A DNA stretch of 64,000 nt from Effrenium voratum (lineage: Eukaryota; Sar; Dinophyceae; Suessiales; Symbiodiniaceae), in NCBI GenBank assembly GCA_963377175.1, contig CAUJNA010003507.1:190328-254327 (forward strand), read 5' to 3'. The notes under the pieces were generated by a model that searched no databases, was not told where the DNA came from, and saw only the letters and a program-made list of their open reading frames with translations. Made by a program: the position numbers and the translations under genes. Numbering within the stretch: the stretch's first letter is position 1; every line of letters starts with the position of its first letter. Below are positions 24,783 to 36,719 of this stretch, piece by piece.

Positions 24783-27700
24783 TCTCAAGCGTGTCTACGC
24801 CCAAGTGGGAAATGTGCGATGATCGCCAGGTCGAGGACTTGCAAATTTACCTGTGGCGGCACGGCCTCGCCCGCACCTCAGATCAGACATCGTGGTCCAG
24901 ACTTGGACTGATTTTAGGCAAGGACCCATATATGGTCACTTTCCTATCGCCCACCTCCCAGCCATTTCATTTCTAGATTCTGGAGTTGGGGATAGGTGAT
25001 AGGAAGAGACGGGAGAGAGGACAGGGTCTTCCCATTCACTCGCTTTTCTCACGAAACAATGAAGCGACGGCAGTGAACGAAGAGAGCGGATAGAGGAGAT
25101 TCCTTCATTGGCAAGCGACAATATGACTCCAAATCAAGTGGTTGCTGGGGATAGTCAGGGACCCTTTGTAGAAATGTCGGACCACAAAAGAAGGCACATG
25201 CGATGTTGCAATGGCCTTCCCAGAAAACATCAGACGGCGGTTGGCGGCTGGTGCCTTGGAAGGTGCCTTGGAAGGTGCCTTGGAAGCTCTCAGTTTTGCA
25301 ATTCGGCATCGGGCCTGTGAAGCCTGCCAGTCAACGCAAGTTGCACCAGGACTGCGCATGACAGCGCCAACGACAGCCGTTCTTTGTTTGCGAAGTTTGA
25401 AGGATTTGGCACGGCCGCCCAGGTTTGGCTTCTTGGTCATCCAGAACTGCAAGATTCGCGCGTCTCAAACGAAGAGAGAGGACTGCGGTTCGAAGCTGTC
25501 ATGTAGCCGTTTACCTGTGAGAGCTGCTTACCCTGACGTGAAGAGACGGCCTTGCGATAGGCTCGGACAACCGTTCTTCCGGTTTGTCTCAAAGTTGGGG
25601 AGCACCCAACCATGGGAGGGTCCTGTGGTTTCCCAAAGGCCCTGATTGCTATCCAATGCGTGCTTCCAACCCTTGAATTGCACTAGAGTGTGCGCAGTTC
25701 CACGTGCCCAGGGTGTCGGGAGTTGGGAGGGACCCCAAAAAACCGGGTACCTTCCTGCAAGCGGTGCGCACTGTGTTGACCCAGGTTACGATACCGAGCA
25801 AGCAAATTCACAGCGCCATGATTGAACCCCAGGAAGCCCCAGCGACACGGAGGCAAATGCCTTTTGGGGGCCGGGGACTTATGCGTTTTCTGCGACGCAT
25901 GCAAGCCCTTCGAGTCTTACACTGGGCTATGCGCAGCAGCGTAGCAATTGCACAACACGTGCTGATGTTGGTAAGACGCTCACATTATTGTCTTTTGCGG
26001 AGCACCGTTGCAAGGTCATGCTGCTTGTGGCCCAAGCTACTCGTGACCAGAAGAAGCAGTGTTGCTGGTGTTCAAAATGTTCTCTTGCACATCCCAGCGG
26101 TTTCACGGGTTGCCCCGCCAAGCCACCAAAGTCACAACAGTAGTCACGTCCAAATGCAACGCCGAGGTGGGCCATCGGCGAGCTGACCACGTTGGCCTGG
26201 GGCTCAGCCGGTCCTGCTAAGCCTTGGACAATATGCTGCCCGTGGATTGGCATGGAAACCAAACAGTGGCCTCAGAAAAAAAGGTTTTTCTAAGCACGTT
26301 TTTTGCCCGCGGTAGCATGTCAACCTAACTAACGGAGTGTAATGATCTCTCTGCCACGTTGCCACGGCACCTGACAGGGAAAGGGTCCCTGGAAATATAT
26401 TTGCCAGGTATCACCCACTGGTTCTATGCCTTTGGGTGTTGATGTGTTATGTTTTGTTCTTAGGCTACAATGAAAACAAGCGATTGGGACGCAGCAGTGG
26501 CTACCAATGCGGACACTCTGATTTCTTGCAGTTGATGGCCGGCGAGGTTCATCCAGATACATCATGGATATTCTGCAACACTAGAAACATCAAGGTACAT
26601 CATGGAGCGTAATTGGTATGGTTTGCTAGTTCTTGCTGGACTTGGACGTCATCAGGCACCTCTATCACAAGATCTTTGCAAGGACACTGTGAACGGATGG
26701 AGCGCCATCACTACCAACAGGAGCCAAGCATTGAGCTGTGGACGAAAGATCAACTTTGAGCCTGTTTCTGGGGGTATCAAAAGAATGGGGTTGTTTCCCA
26801 GGGTGAGAGTGAATAACAACAACTTGGGGCAAGCATTGAACCCCTTGGCCCTTCTCCCCGTTGGTTTGGTGGATTCACCGCTTAGAACTTCTCGACCCCA
26901 AAAAATACAAAGGTCCCCTTTCTACCAGGGTCAAGCAAAACACTTTGTGTCCGATGTCAAGGCGCAAGAGATGGCTGGCAGTCGTGGCACCGGGTCCATC
27001 CGGCTTCTACTCTATGCGTACAGGCGAGAGTGGGTCAGTTTCGACGATACGCGCAGGAAGCTTGTTTGTAACAGTTCCGGGAATAGTTGATTGAGGAAGA
27101 CCTGTTGTTATTGGGCACACCTGGGTGTCGGAGGCCTCTCAAAATCTTGGACATTATACACATGAATATGTACAGATGCTCCTTGTATGAACGTGATTCA
27201 TATCGTCGCTGCTAGTTTCTGACCAGGTGTTGATTGCAAGTGCAAGCAATGAAGAGAAGACAAAGTGATGGTTGAACGGAGCTTAGCATCATGCGGTTTA
27301 CGTTTCGCACTGCTCTCGATGTGCCTGGTTTTGATATAGTTGAAGGTGTGGGTGGGACAGACAACTGGTGTAAACAGCAATAGCAATGATAGCAATGATA
27401 CCATACATGACACGAAGACATCTCGCACTGGAAGCTTGTTATTCAAGTTAGTACGGGGCGATTTGGAAGCGTTGTTCGCTAAAACCTGTGCTATTGCCGA
27501 TGCCACACTTAGCCTGGTCTGTAGGTGTAAGAGCATAACGGCACTGTAGCTTCCAAGAGTTGAAACAAAATTGTGTTTTCGGAATTGTTTCTTTTCAAGC
27601 GCTCAAGTGGTCACGCAGCCTGAACTTTGCCCACGGACGCTTGACGCGCGCCTGAAGAGGCAAGTTCTGCCTTGGGTGCGATTGTTTTTTGTTTGTGCCA

Positions 27701-28453
27701 AATGTGGCTTGGTTTTGTTCGGTGCTGTTTGCCCTTTGATTTAGCTGTCGGCGTTAGTGCTGGAGTTAAATGCAGGCATTTGTGCTATCGTTGGTGCTGG
27801 CGTGTGGTGCTGTCCGCTTTCTTCCATATGGCAGTGGGTCAGCATAAATTCCCGATAGTTGCGCCTTCAACTTCACTCTGCTGCGTGGAGCTTTCCAGTG
27901 CTGAGGGTAGTGTTGGTGTTGTGACAATAAGTTGATGTGATCATTGAAGCTGATGGTATCTCAACATTGAGTTGCTCTCAAGTCAAGGAAGAACCCAGAG
28001 TGCTTCTTGTGGCAATGAGCGCACCCGCAGCTTTACCAGCGGCCCGCTGGCCAGGACAATTCTCCATTCTTTGGCGCAGACGCGTAGTGCGGCGGAGTAT
28101 GCCAAGGCGAGGTTTGCCCGCTCCTTGCTTCACTTTTGGCGGTGGGGCAAGTGCTCAAACTCTTGGCAGTGTGCTTGGACCACGCCATGTCTGCGATTTA
28201 ATCTGAAACAATAGTCACTATGATACTATGCAAATGTCCAAAGATTGTGCATTTTGCAAACAGCCGCGAGATACCGGCGTTTTTCATATTCGCCCAGTCA
28301 ATAACCACCCCGTGTCTAAGAGCTAGCTGTTGCTTCCGCCCCCAGCAAACGAAGCTCACTGTGGAACTGACCGAAGGCATGACCGCCGGGGCCGGATGGA
28401 TTGCGCTGGCGATTGTCGTTTTCGCACCAGTTAAGTGGCGCTGTTATGAATGA
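24783..28453 (+). CDS. Multi-exon gene, unknown protein with hydrophobic C-terminus
   Basis: The clearest exon is 24783-24917. It follows CTCTCTTTTCAG, reads STPKWEMCDDRQVEDLQ, IYLWRHGLARTSDQTSW and SRLGLIL, and ends at a GC donor (GCAAGG). The next, 25224 to about 25448, enters in the same phase, reads NIRRRLAAGALEGALEG and carries three exact GCCTTGGAAGGT-type units. Later candidates: 26929-27090 (KHFVSDVKAQEMAGS), 28031-28150 (ARTILHSLAQTRSAAEY, high G/C third bases) and a terminal 28346-28453 (LTVELTEGMTAGAGW, then IALAIVVFAPVKW, stop). An upstream exon around 24601-24744 (NFEVWPRKEDTETVDPFW) is likely. Phases are not closed between the later exons, so more than one gene is possible. No family recognised. 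Confidence 0.45.
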
Positions 28454-28459
28454 GCAGAA

Positions 28460-29700
28460 GCACTCTGATAGTAAGATGAACATGGTATTGCGATTTGTAC
28501 TGGCCGGATGAACAGCCAACCCTGCACTTTTAATGTGCTAGTCCACCCCCTGTGAGTCCGCCTTGATTACATTTGCCAGTGCTATCCACCAGCCCAGCGC
28601 CCAAATGGGCATGTGTCCAGGCTCCAGATGAGAACGAGGAGGCACGCTGTCTTGTGCATTTGGCAATTTTGAAGCTGAGCACAGGCAGTCACTGACTGCC
28701 GAATGACTGAAGTGCCATATTACTTGAGCGTGCTCATGGCTACAGATCAACTGTTCGAGAAGAGCACACCCTGATTTGATTGCGGTGTCATCGTGGCCAT
28801 GCTCAAGTTATGTGCTTGGCCACCCAGTGTAAGGACGTGTCCAACCGCACACGTTCAAAATTGATAGTTGGCCAGTTGCCGGCACTGCAGCATTCACTTC
28901 TCCATCAGAATTGACCCTACTGCAGGCTGCAACTCAACATGTAAAGCCATGAAATTCCTCGCACAAGGTCCGGACACAGGGACCACTGCAAGAATTAACC
29001 TGCACTCCTACATGTGACTGCTGCAACACAGAGGACAGCCCTTGAGTCGTGAGCCGACGCCAGGAGCTGAACGGTAACTCCGAAGGCGCAGTTCGCTTCA
29101 GAGCTTGGGCGAATGGCAAGAAGGGTTTGAAACGTCGTGCTGGGGTGGAGCCTTGTGAGCTTCAGAGTGCCTGAGATGGGGGGAATTGCAGACGTTCGCA
29201 ATTCAGGCTGCAGGGCAAGCAGGAAAGATATCACCACACACTACAGCTGAGCGACGAGGGGAGAGATACACAGCAAGCTGTGTGGGTTTTGGACATTGGT
29301 TCCCGATTGCCTAGTTCCGCCCTTTATTTGTTTGTTGCAGGTGAGTTCCCTGTAACATGAACTACCCGAGCAAGGGTGTTCTTTTCTCATGCCATTGGGC
29401 AAGACATGGATGCACCAAAAACGTCGGCCAAACACATGCAGGCTCCACAGCGGCGCAGGTGCGCTTCCAGCGTTGAGGTCTCTCAACCGACCAGAGGGCT
29501 TTCGATTTGAGGGTGGAAGCTCCAAGCGGCTTGCTCCCATTGCTCTTTTGCTTATGGTTCGGCAGGTTTGAGGGTGGTCTTGCAGTGGCTGTGCCACGTC
29601 ACCGCCACTTCAACAGCACGAGGGGGCATGCACATGTTGAATGCTGCCTATTTTTGTGAGACATAGGTGCAAAGCCACTTGATGCATCCTGGCACCTTCA
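28460..29700. other. Stretch without a convincing gene
   Basis: Between the plus-strand stop at 28453 and the minus exon at 29708 I see no splice-bounded exon above noise. It holds one copy of the TGGCCAGTTGCCGGCAC motif (28868). A minus-strand possibility at 29330-29480 (LEAHLRRCGACMCLADVF) has competing frames. Confidence 0.4.
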
Positions 29701-29707
29701 GTGTGAC

Positions 29708-29801
29708 CTGTTTGACGTACGTCTCTAGCAGTTCATCGCCGCACAGGACCCAGGTCATGCAGCCCGCGCTGCCGCGTGGTCGGGGGACCAAGACGAACTC
29801 C
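29708..29801 (-). CDS. Minus-strand internal exon, unknown protein
   Basis: On the minus strand, after GGGAGTTTAG, the frame reads EFVLVPRPRGSAGC then MTWVLCGDELLETYVKQ and ends at CAG followed by a GTCACA donor. About 26 of 31 codons end in G or C, a strong coding signal against its background. Entry phase 2, exit phase 0. Other exons of this gene were not found with confidence; a candidate lies lower at 29330-29480. No family recognised. Confidence 0.5.
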
Positions 29802-30099
29802 CTAAACTCCCATTCACGGTATCTTCGCTTTCGTAGCATACATTCTCAGAGGCTGGATGCTGTTTTTGACTTCAAGGAAACCAGATACCAGCAGTTCACG
29901 CATGTGTTTGATATGGATGATTGGCAGCTCAGCTAAAGGAAGCTGGAGAGACCCCAAGTCTTGAGCAATCGATCGATTGCCTGCTAAAAACCAAAAAACT
30001 TGGTCAATGGGAGGGGTGCCACTTTTCTGCTGCCCAACCCTTTATGGACCAAGGTAATGGTGCCTTTCGGGTCAGTTCCAGTGCAGACACTCCAGACCT

Positions 30100-30779
30100 T
30101 TAGGATCCCTTCAGCATTTAAACAGCTCTGTGAAGCTAGATGCAGCTAAGAGCTTTATTTTGCAACTCCATGCAAATTCTAATCAAGCATAAGTTCAGCT
30201 CAATGTTATGTAAACAGCTCAAAAGTATGCTGTGTACTGTGGCAGCTCGAGCTCAAAACAAAAACGATTTTTCAGCACACGAGTAGTACGCGGCGGAGAA
30301 TACTTTGCCTGTAACAGCTTTGTTAATGGTCATTTGTTATTTTCGTTTGGCAGCAAACCATGAAACTCAGTCCTACTTGCAATTGAATACGAAATCTCAA
30401 TGATAAAAGTGCTTCATGTCCTTGTCGAACTGCATTGCACTTGCATCATGATGAACTCTCTTTACAGTTTTGCGTACATTAAATTTGCGAAGCAAAACAC
30501 TTGAATGGGTTTTGCCCCGAACCGAAGATTGATTTGTAACATCCCTCAAACAAGTTAGTTGATAGTCTTCAATCCTGCCCAGCCCTGAAGTCCCCCAAGG
30601 TTTTACAGTGCGCCTGTCTGACTGTCTGGTCGGAAGATCGAAGATAGACGATTTTCTACAACACAACCTTCAAGAAGCCACAAACCCGAATGCAGATTAG
30701 TTGCCCAAAGCAAGCATTGTGTGTTTGTGTGTGTGTCCCTGCCTGTCCTTTCACTTGCCCGTTGACCTAATGATATTTG

Positions 30780-30780
<1 letters not shown>
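30100..30780. other. AT-richer stretch without a clear gene
   Basis: Base composition drops in G+C relative to neighbours. A minus-strand frame at 30666-30397 (RIEDYQLTCLRDVTNQ ... FDKDMKHFYH) is 89 codons long and protein-like but has no splice context or codon bias. It may be a chance frame or an old pseudogene. Confidence 0.4.
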
Positions 30781-31620
<840 letters not shown>

Positions 31621-31946
31621 ATCACGTTGCGCAGCCATCTGGGCAAAAGAACAATCCGCTGCTACAAGCCATGTCTGCGTGGTAGCGGAGCTCTACGGCA
31701 CGATTCAGGACACCAACAACCGGAGGAGGACTCCGAGGGTGATCCCCTACAGGAGGAGGAGAGCGCCGTGGGGCGAGCCACAGAGAGGCCCGGCTGGAGA
31801 ACGGGGCCAGGTGGCGGACAAGAAGGAGGTGGTGCTTGGAGCCAGAGCCAAGAGGAGCTGGCGCTGCTGGAGGTGGCTGACCGCCCTCGCGGCTTTGGGT
31901 TTCTACGCGGTGGACGGCCACTACGTGGTGATCGGGTTGGCCCTCG

Positions 31947-32683
31947 ATGACGGAGATGGAGCAGATCGTGAATGGCCTCAGACAGGTGCAGCAGCAACTG
32001 CAGGTGGTGCAGTCGGAGAACCAGCAGCTGCGGGACAAGGCCCATCAGGGGGCACCGGGAGCGCTGGGTCCATGGAGGTGATCGCGGCTGCAGAAACTGC
32101 CGGAGGCGTTGGAGAAGATGAGCAGAGGGGGTCGAGGCCTGATCGACCAGAAAGGGCTTGGTAAGCCCCAGATCTTGGGAGAAGATGCGGAGGCGAGATT
32201 TCGGGTCTGGGCGGTGAAGCTCGAGGACTATGTGGCGGGCGTCTTTGGTGGGAAGGCGCGAGAGGTGTTGGAATGGGCCGCCGGGAGTGAGCTGGCCATC
32301 ACGGAGCACGAGGTGGATGCGACGTTTGGGGTGGCGGCGGATCTCACGGATCAGTGGGAGGTCACGGAGTTTGATCACCAGCTCTACACCGTCCTGAGGT
32401 CGACGACGGAGGGGGTGGCCTTTGACGTCATCGGGAAGGTGCTGGACTGGAGGCGTGGAGGTTGCTCCACAAGAAGTACAACCCGGCGACGGGTGGGCGG
32501 AAGCGGATCATGCTCCAAGCTTTGACGAGCCCGGAGAGAGCCAGCTATGAGAACCTCGGAGCCGCCCTAGAGAGATGGAAGGCCTTGAGAGGCCGCTATA
32601 ATAAGAAGAAGGATCAATTTGGGCGCCGCGAGGATTTGCCCGACTCGCTCGCTATGAATGCCTTAGAAAAATTGGTCCCGAAG
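31947..32683 (+). pseudogene. Decayed copia Gag-like region
   Basis: From ATG at 31947 the frame reads MTEMEQIVNGLRQVQQQ, a coiled-coil-like start rich in Gln. It then meets an in-frame TGA at 32079-32081 and continues in the same frame with GRGLIDQKGLGKPQ and EARFRVWAVKLEDYV. A frame change near 32450 is needed to continue as LEAWRLLHKKYNPATGG, ERWKALRGRYNKKKDQ and NALEKLVPK. The W..LH..Y.P.TGGR pattern followed by a helical LERW segment is typical of copia Gag (UBN2-like) in algae. One stop and one frameshift make it non-functional. Confidence 0.68.
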
Positions 32684-32689
32684 GGGAGA

Positions 32690-33077
32690 TCCGGTGACTC
32701 GGAGGAGCACTACGGGATCGGTGGTGAAGAACGGCGAGCGCACGCTGATGGTGAAGGGGACGACGGTGGTGGCCCTGTCGTCCTCGGAGGCGGAGTACTA
32801 TGGGATGTGCAGGACGGCCACGCTGGGCGAGTTCATGCGGGGCGTGGCGGAGTTTTGGACGGGGGCGATCAAGCCTTTGACCTTGAAGGTAGACAGCAGT
32901 GCGGCAAAGGCGATGTCTGAGCGCAGAGGAGTTGGGCGCACGAGGCATGTGCAAGCCAGATACCTCTGGCTTCAGATGAGGGTCTGCGAGAAGCTGCTGG
33001 TGGTGGACAAGGTGAAGGGCAAGGTCAACGACGCGGACCTCGTCACGAAGGTGCAGCCCGGAGCGGCTCGGCTATGA
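32690..33077 (+). pseudogene. Copia RNase H, C-terminal part
   Basis: The frame reads DPVTRRSTTGSVV, VVALSSSEAEYYGMCR, LKVDSSAAKAMSERRGVG and RTRHVQARYLWLQ, and stops at 33075-33077. TRRST.G, ALSS.EAEYYG, D(S/N)..A, RHI/V..RYLWLQ and a final DLVTK are the hallmarks of the copia RNase H end. The N-terminal part of the domain and all of RT are missing. This frame is intact, but it is out of register with the preceding Gag frame. Confidence 0.85.
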
Positions 33078-33189
33078 GAAAGCCGAACGCAAGGGCCACA
33101 AAGGGCTCACGTTTTAGGGTGATGCCGCAAGAGGTGGCTCCCCTTTTTGGCATCCAGGGGGCGTGCCACACAATTCAGCGCACAACCCT

Positions 33190-33540
33190 CTAACGTGTCG
33201 CGCCTGCACGAAATTAACACTGTGCTCCAAAGTGATGTGTTTGCCGCGGAATCTGCATGTGAAAGTCCAGAATACCGCGCTTGCCGCGCAAATCAGCGCC
33301 TGCAGTGAGACGCTCCAAACTGCTGAGCCTGCTCCGGAATTCAACACGCGGCCACACAAAGTGCTGCGCCTGCCACTAAATCAACGCTATTAGCTCCAAC
33401 GTTCTGCACCTGCGATGAAAGCTGCACGTCACAGTCCAAAATTCTGCACATGCCGCGCAAATACATGCTGCAAAGGGCTGCGCCTGCCACGGAATTTGAT
33501 CACAGCGCTCCAAAGCTCTGCGCCTGTTGCGCAAAGTAGG
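33190..33540. repeat. Diverged tandem repeat downstream of the copia remnant
   Basis: Words such as CTGCGCCTGCC, CCGCGCAAATC and GCTCCAAA recur about every 40-50 bp, for roughly eight copies. Copies share an order (TGCGCCTGC, CGGAAT or CGCAAA, CA.CGCT, GCTCCAAA). It begins about 110 bp after the RNase H stop, so it could be a decayed terminal repeat or an independent minisatellite. Confidence 0.5.
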
Positions 33541-33544
33541 GAGG

Positions 33545-35320
33545 CCCAGACGTGTTATCAATATCACACCAATCGCACATTCTGAGCCTTCCCCAACGGC
33601 ACTTTCGCAAGGGCTCGGACACTTTTGGCCGCTGGGATTCAAGAGTTTTTCTCAGATTCTTGCATCTTGAGCCCCATTTAAACCTGGACTGGATATAGAC
33701 AAAGAAAACAAATCTGGGATAGATGGGTCGACGGATGGCTGGATGGGTGGAGCTATTTGCAGGGCTCTGCAGCCTTCGGAAATCGTCCCCTCCCGCAGCC
33801 CTCGGCGCCTTCTGGTTGAAAGTTGGAGAACAGGACCCCGGACTGGCCTTCCACAAAAGCGGCCAAAGGCCGTCAAAGACGCAAAGCGCACTCACAAGAC
33901 TGCTGCGGGCCCTCCATTCCTCCATGCCGCTACCGAAAGCCAGGGACCAGGGGCTGTCCAAGAAATTAGTGTAGGCTGCGAGAACAAGCCTGCGCGGCAA
34001 GGCTTTGCCAGCAGGCTGTGGAGAGAACAAATCTGAGGCTCAAGATTCAAGCTTCAAGATTCCCGAATGGTGTTGCCAGATTCTTGACTCCACGAATCTG
34101 AATGCTTGTTTTCAAACAAACGCAATTAGCGTGTCCCAATGTCCGTGAGATCGCACAGGCGCTGACAAATGGCAAATGGGTGTGCTGCCGTGTCAAAAAC
34201 ACATAGACCAAACGCGGCTATCCAAAACCTTGGTCCGCGGGGGCGGGGGCCATATTTGCGGCGCGCAGCCTTGGCGGATCACGTGAGCGTAGCGTTCAGG
34301 AAGAGCAAGGAGCTCAAAAGCAGCGCGTCGAGGAACCTGGAAGACTGTCTCGTTCGCCGCCGACTCCCGAAGGCTGCAAAGCTACAGCCGGTAGTCCAAG
34401 GGCAAGGGGCTGGGGCTTCCGCTACCTGGGAGCTAAGGTCTGGGGCTATGTTGGGCGCGGCCAGAGCCACAACTGCAGCTTTTTGGGAGATCCCTATGAT
34501 CTAAAGAGGGATCTGACCGCTTCCTCGCCCCGGGAGATTCACATAATACATAATTGCAGAAGAAATGAGATTCACATTAGAATTGAAATATAGTACATGA
34601 AGACACGTATTCCAGGAGATTTCTGTCTGGTGCATTGTGAAAATACAACTTGTCCAATACTACAACTATTCATGCGAAAAAGAAATAGGTAGAAACAATG
34701 TTAAACAACAAACAAATGACAGGCTCGTCGAGGACGAAAGGATTGTGCTATTCCTTTCTTCTCTGAGACAATCGTTGCGTTTTAGCGAACTCAAGAACTT
34801 CAGTGAGCTCAGCGGACCCAACGGCCAAACGGGCTCTCAACGTTCTCAACGCCACATGCCCAACAGGTTCAACGGCTAACGGGCCCAACGGACTCAAGGG
34901 GCCCAACGGGCCCTTCTTGAAAGACCCATGCCCGAAAGACACGGCCCATGTTGATGTCGCCCAAAGCATGCTGAGATTTGCTTGTTTAAGCGCTCGCGCA
35001 AAAGTACCGGCAAAAGAAGACACTGGCTGGACGTTGAACAGTAACAAGAAAGAAGCTACCGCTGAGTGTTACGAGACACACAACCTTGCGTTCCTTCCGT
35101 TACAGTATGTTATCACTGTTACCACTTTTTATTTACGTGAGTCTTGACTGCAGTTTTAGATGTTATTTAGCCGCCGTTGGCGTGTTCCGCCGGCCACCCG
35201 GCTGAAGCAGGGGGGGGTCAGGTTGCCAACAAACATTTCCAAGCACCTGGTTTCTTGCCTTTGCCTTCCTCGGGCAGCCCTTTTTTCTAACCGCTCGGTG
35301 GCCATCTTCTGGAGTTCTGC
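33545..35320. other. Stretch without an assigned gene
   Basis: Long open frames exist on both strands (for example minus 34030-33500 and plus 34169-34504, the latter with KSKELKSSASRNLEDCL), but none has a splice-bounded core or clear codon bias. 34840-34920 holds AACGGGCCC-type imperfect repeats. 34020-34080 has CAAGATTC repeats. Confidence 0.35.
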
Positions 35321-35329
35321 TGCATTGAG

Positions 35330-35398
35330 CTCCCCGAGGCGTACGCCCCAGGGAGCTGTGCTGCAGTTGCCTCCCCGAGGCGTACGCGCCAGGGAGGA
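35330..35398. repeat. 26-bp direct repeat
   Basis: CTCCCCGAGGCGTACGC(C/G) followed by CCAGGGAG occurs twice, at 35330-35355 and 35373-35398, 43 bp apart. It lies immediately outside the large inverted repeat that starts at 35408. Confidence 0.8.
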
Positions 35399-35407
35399 AC
35401 CTCAGCT

Positions 35408-35728
35408 CATGCTCTTGCGGCGTGGCGTGGCTCTCACGCTTCTTTTCCTGTCTTGTACACCCAGCAGCCAGCCGGTCTCACTTTGGCCTTGGTCCGGTCT
35501 CATCACTCCCTTGCAGCTGCAGCCCGAGCAACTTGCCCATGTCTGACCTTCAATTTCACCAATACCATCATCTGTGTGAAATTGAAGGTCAGACACGGGC
35601 AAGTTGCTCGGGCTGCAGCTGCAAGGGAGTGCTGAGACCCAAAGTGAGACCGGCTGGCTGCGGGGTGTACACGACAGGAAAAGAAGCGTGAGAGCCACAA
35701 GTTGCATCCAGCCACGCCGCAGGAGCAT
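35408..35728. repeat. Long inverted repeat, about 150-bp arms and short loop
   Basis: The left arm (35408 to about 35562) and right arm (about 35568-35728) are reverse complements over nearly their whole length. Shared words include GGCTCTCACGCTTCTTTTCC, CAGCCAGCCGGTCTCACTTT, CCTTGCAGCTGCAGCCCGAG and TGTCTGACCTTCAATTTCAC. Differences are small: a roughly 13-bp insertion in the right arm near its outer end, and a 10-bp insertion in the left arm. The loop is only about 15 bases. RNA across it would form a hairpin of about 150 bp. No transposase or target duplication was recognised. Confidence 0.85.
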
Positions 35729-35759
35729 AGTAAAATGAAGGAGGGTGTTTTGAAGGTTA

Positions 35760-36260
35760 GATCTTCTCCGCTCTCCGAGCTATCTGCCTCAGCCACAGCG
35801 CCAGACAGATGCCGCAAGCTGCGAGCAGTGGGAAAGGCGCAGCAACAACAGCACGAACAAAGACATCCAGAACGCAGGAGCAGCGAGGGTAGGTTCAATG
35901 TCCGCTCTCCGCAGGTTTGCCGAGGGAGATGCCCTTGCGCAACCACTAAAGAGACACTATAGCCTCTGACAGGAAAGAGAAAGCAAGACAGAGGAGATAT
36001 GGAGAAAAGCCGGGAGGACCGACAGTAACCCGTCGCAGTGGACAACACGCGGCAACGACAGCGCGGACAACAACAGCCAGAACCCTTGCCGAGGGAGCGG
36101 CCTTTGCGCACAAAAGAGAGACGATAGATGCAGATGGAAAAAAGAAAGCAAGACACAGAAGATATGGAGGGGAGGGGGGGGGGGGTAGCAAAAATCCGTC
36201 GCAAGGGAAAGTCTAAGCAACAACAGAAACAAGAACAACAACATCCACAAGACACGCCGG
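35760..36260. repeat. Diverged tandem repeat, units of about 160-190 bp
   Basis: Three related blocks share AGCAACAACAG-like words (35839, 36051, 36216), GCCGAGGGAG followed by CCTTTGCGCA or CCCTTGCGCA (35919, 36090), AAAGAGACGATAG or AAAGAGACACTAT, and GAAAGCAAGACA followed by GATATGGAG (35969, 36145). Divergence is high, so copies are old. Confidence 0.55.
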
Positions 36261-36465
36261 CAGGCCGGCGGATTTTCTGGATCAATCATTTGAGCTCTGT
36301 GCGGTGCCCAGGTGCCGCACTGCCATTGCCATGCTGAACTTTGTGGGGCGCGGCGCTTAAAGGGCGGATCCCAGGCCTGTCTTTCGGATGCTGACTGTGA
36401 GACTGCCAGATCGTCTAAAAGATAGATGTCCCTGACACAGGCGTGCACAAGGAGACGCACACAAG

Positions 36466-36708
36466 ATGTTCATTGTTGGCGATTGTTGTAGCCGTAATTC
36501 TTCAATGATCAAGCTGGAAAAAATGTGCTGTGGACTTGTTGCTCAGAGTGAGTTGAGAGTGCTGTTGTGCGAGGGCCACGATTATTTGTGGCGTGACGGT
36601 CAAGCCCAGTTCTTTAGGCCGGCGATCGGCCGACCCATGGATGAGCCCGACCTGCACGTGCTGCCACTGCTGTCACCCGGCGAGCATTGGAAAGGGGACC
36701 AAATGTAA
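36466..36708 (+). CDS. Small open frame or terminal exon, unknown protein
   Basis: From 36547, after GTTGCTCAG, codons are almost all G/C-ending and read SELRVLLCEGHDYLWRDG, QAQFFRPAIGRP, MDEPDLHVLPLLSPGEHW, ending KGDQM and TAA at 36706-36708. The frame is open back to an ATG at 36466 (MFIVGDCC), so it could be an 80-residue protein or a terminal exon starting at 36547. The exon reading fits the bias better. No family recognised. Confidence 0.5.
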   Translation: MFIVGDCCSRNSSMIKLEKMCCGLVAQSELRVLLCEGHDYLWRDGQAQFFRPAIGRPMDEPDLHVLPLLSPGEHWKGDQM

Positions 36709-36719
36709 CATAGTTGAAC

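Larger units (their letters stand above)
31947..33077 (+). mobile_element. Ty1/copia retrotransposon remnant, internally deleted
   Basis: Two recognisable parts of a copia polyprotein lie next to each other: a Gag-like N-terminal region (31947-32683) and the C-terminal RNase H region (about 32690-33077). Protease, integrase and reverse transcriptase, normally several kilobases between them, are absent. The order and strand are those of a copia element that lost its middle. No terminal repeats, primer-binding site or polypurine tract were recognised. The element sits between the ATCT satellite and a diverged tandem repeat. Confidence 0.75.
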
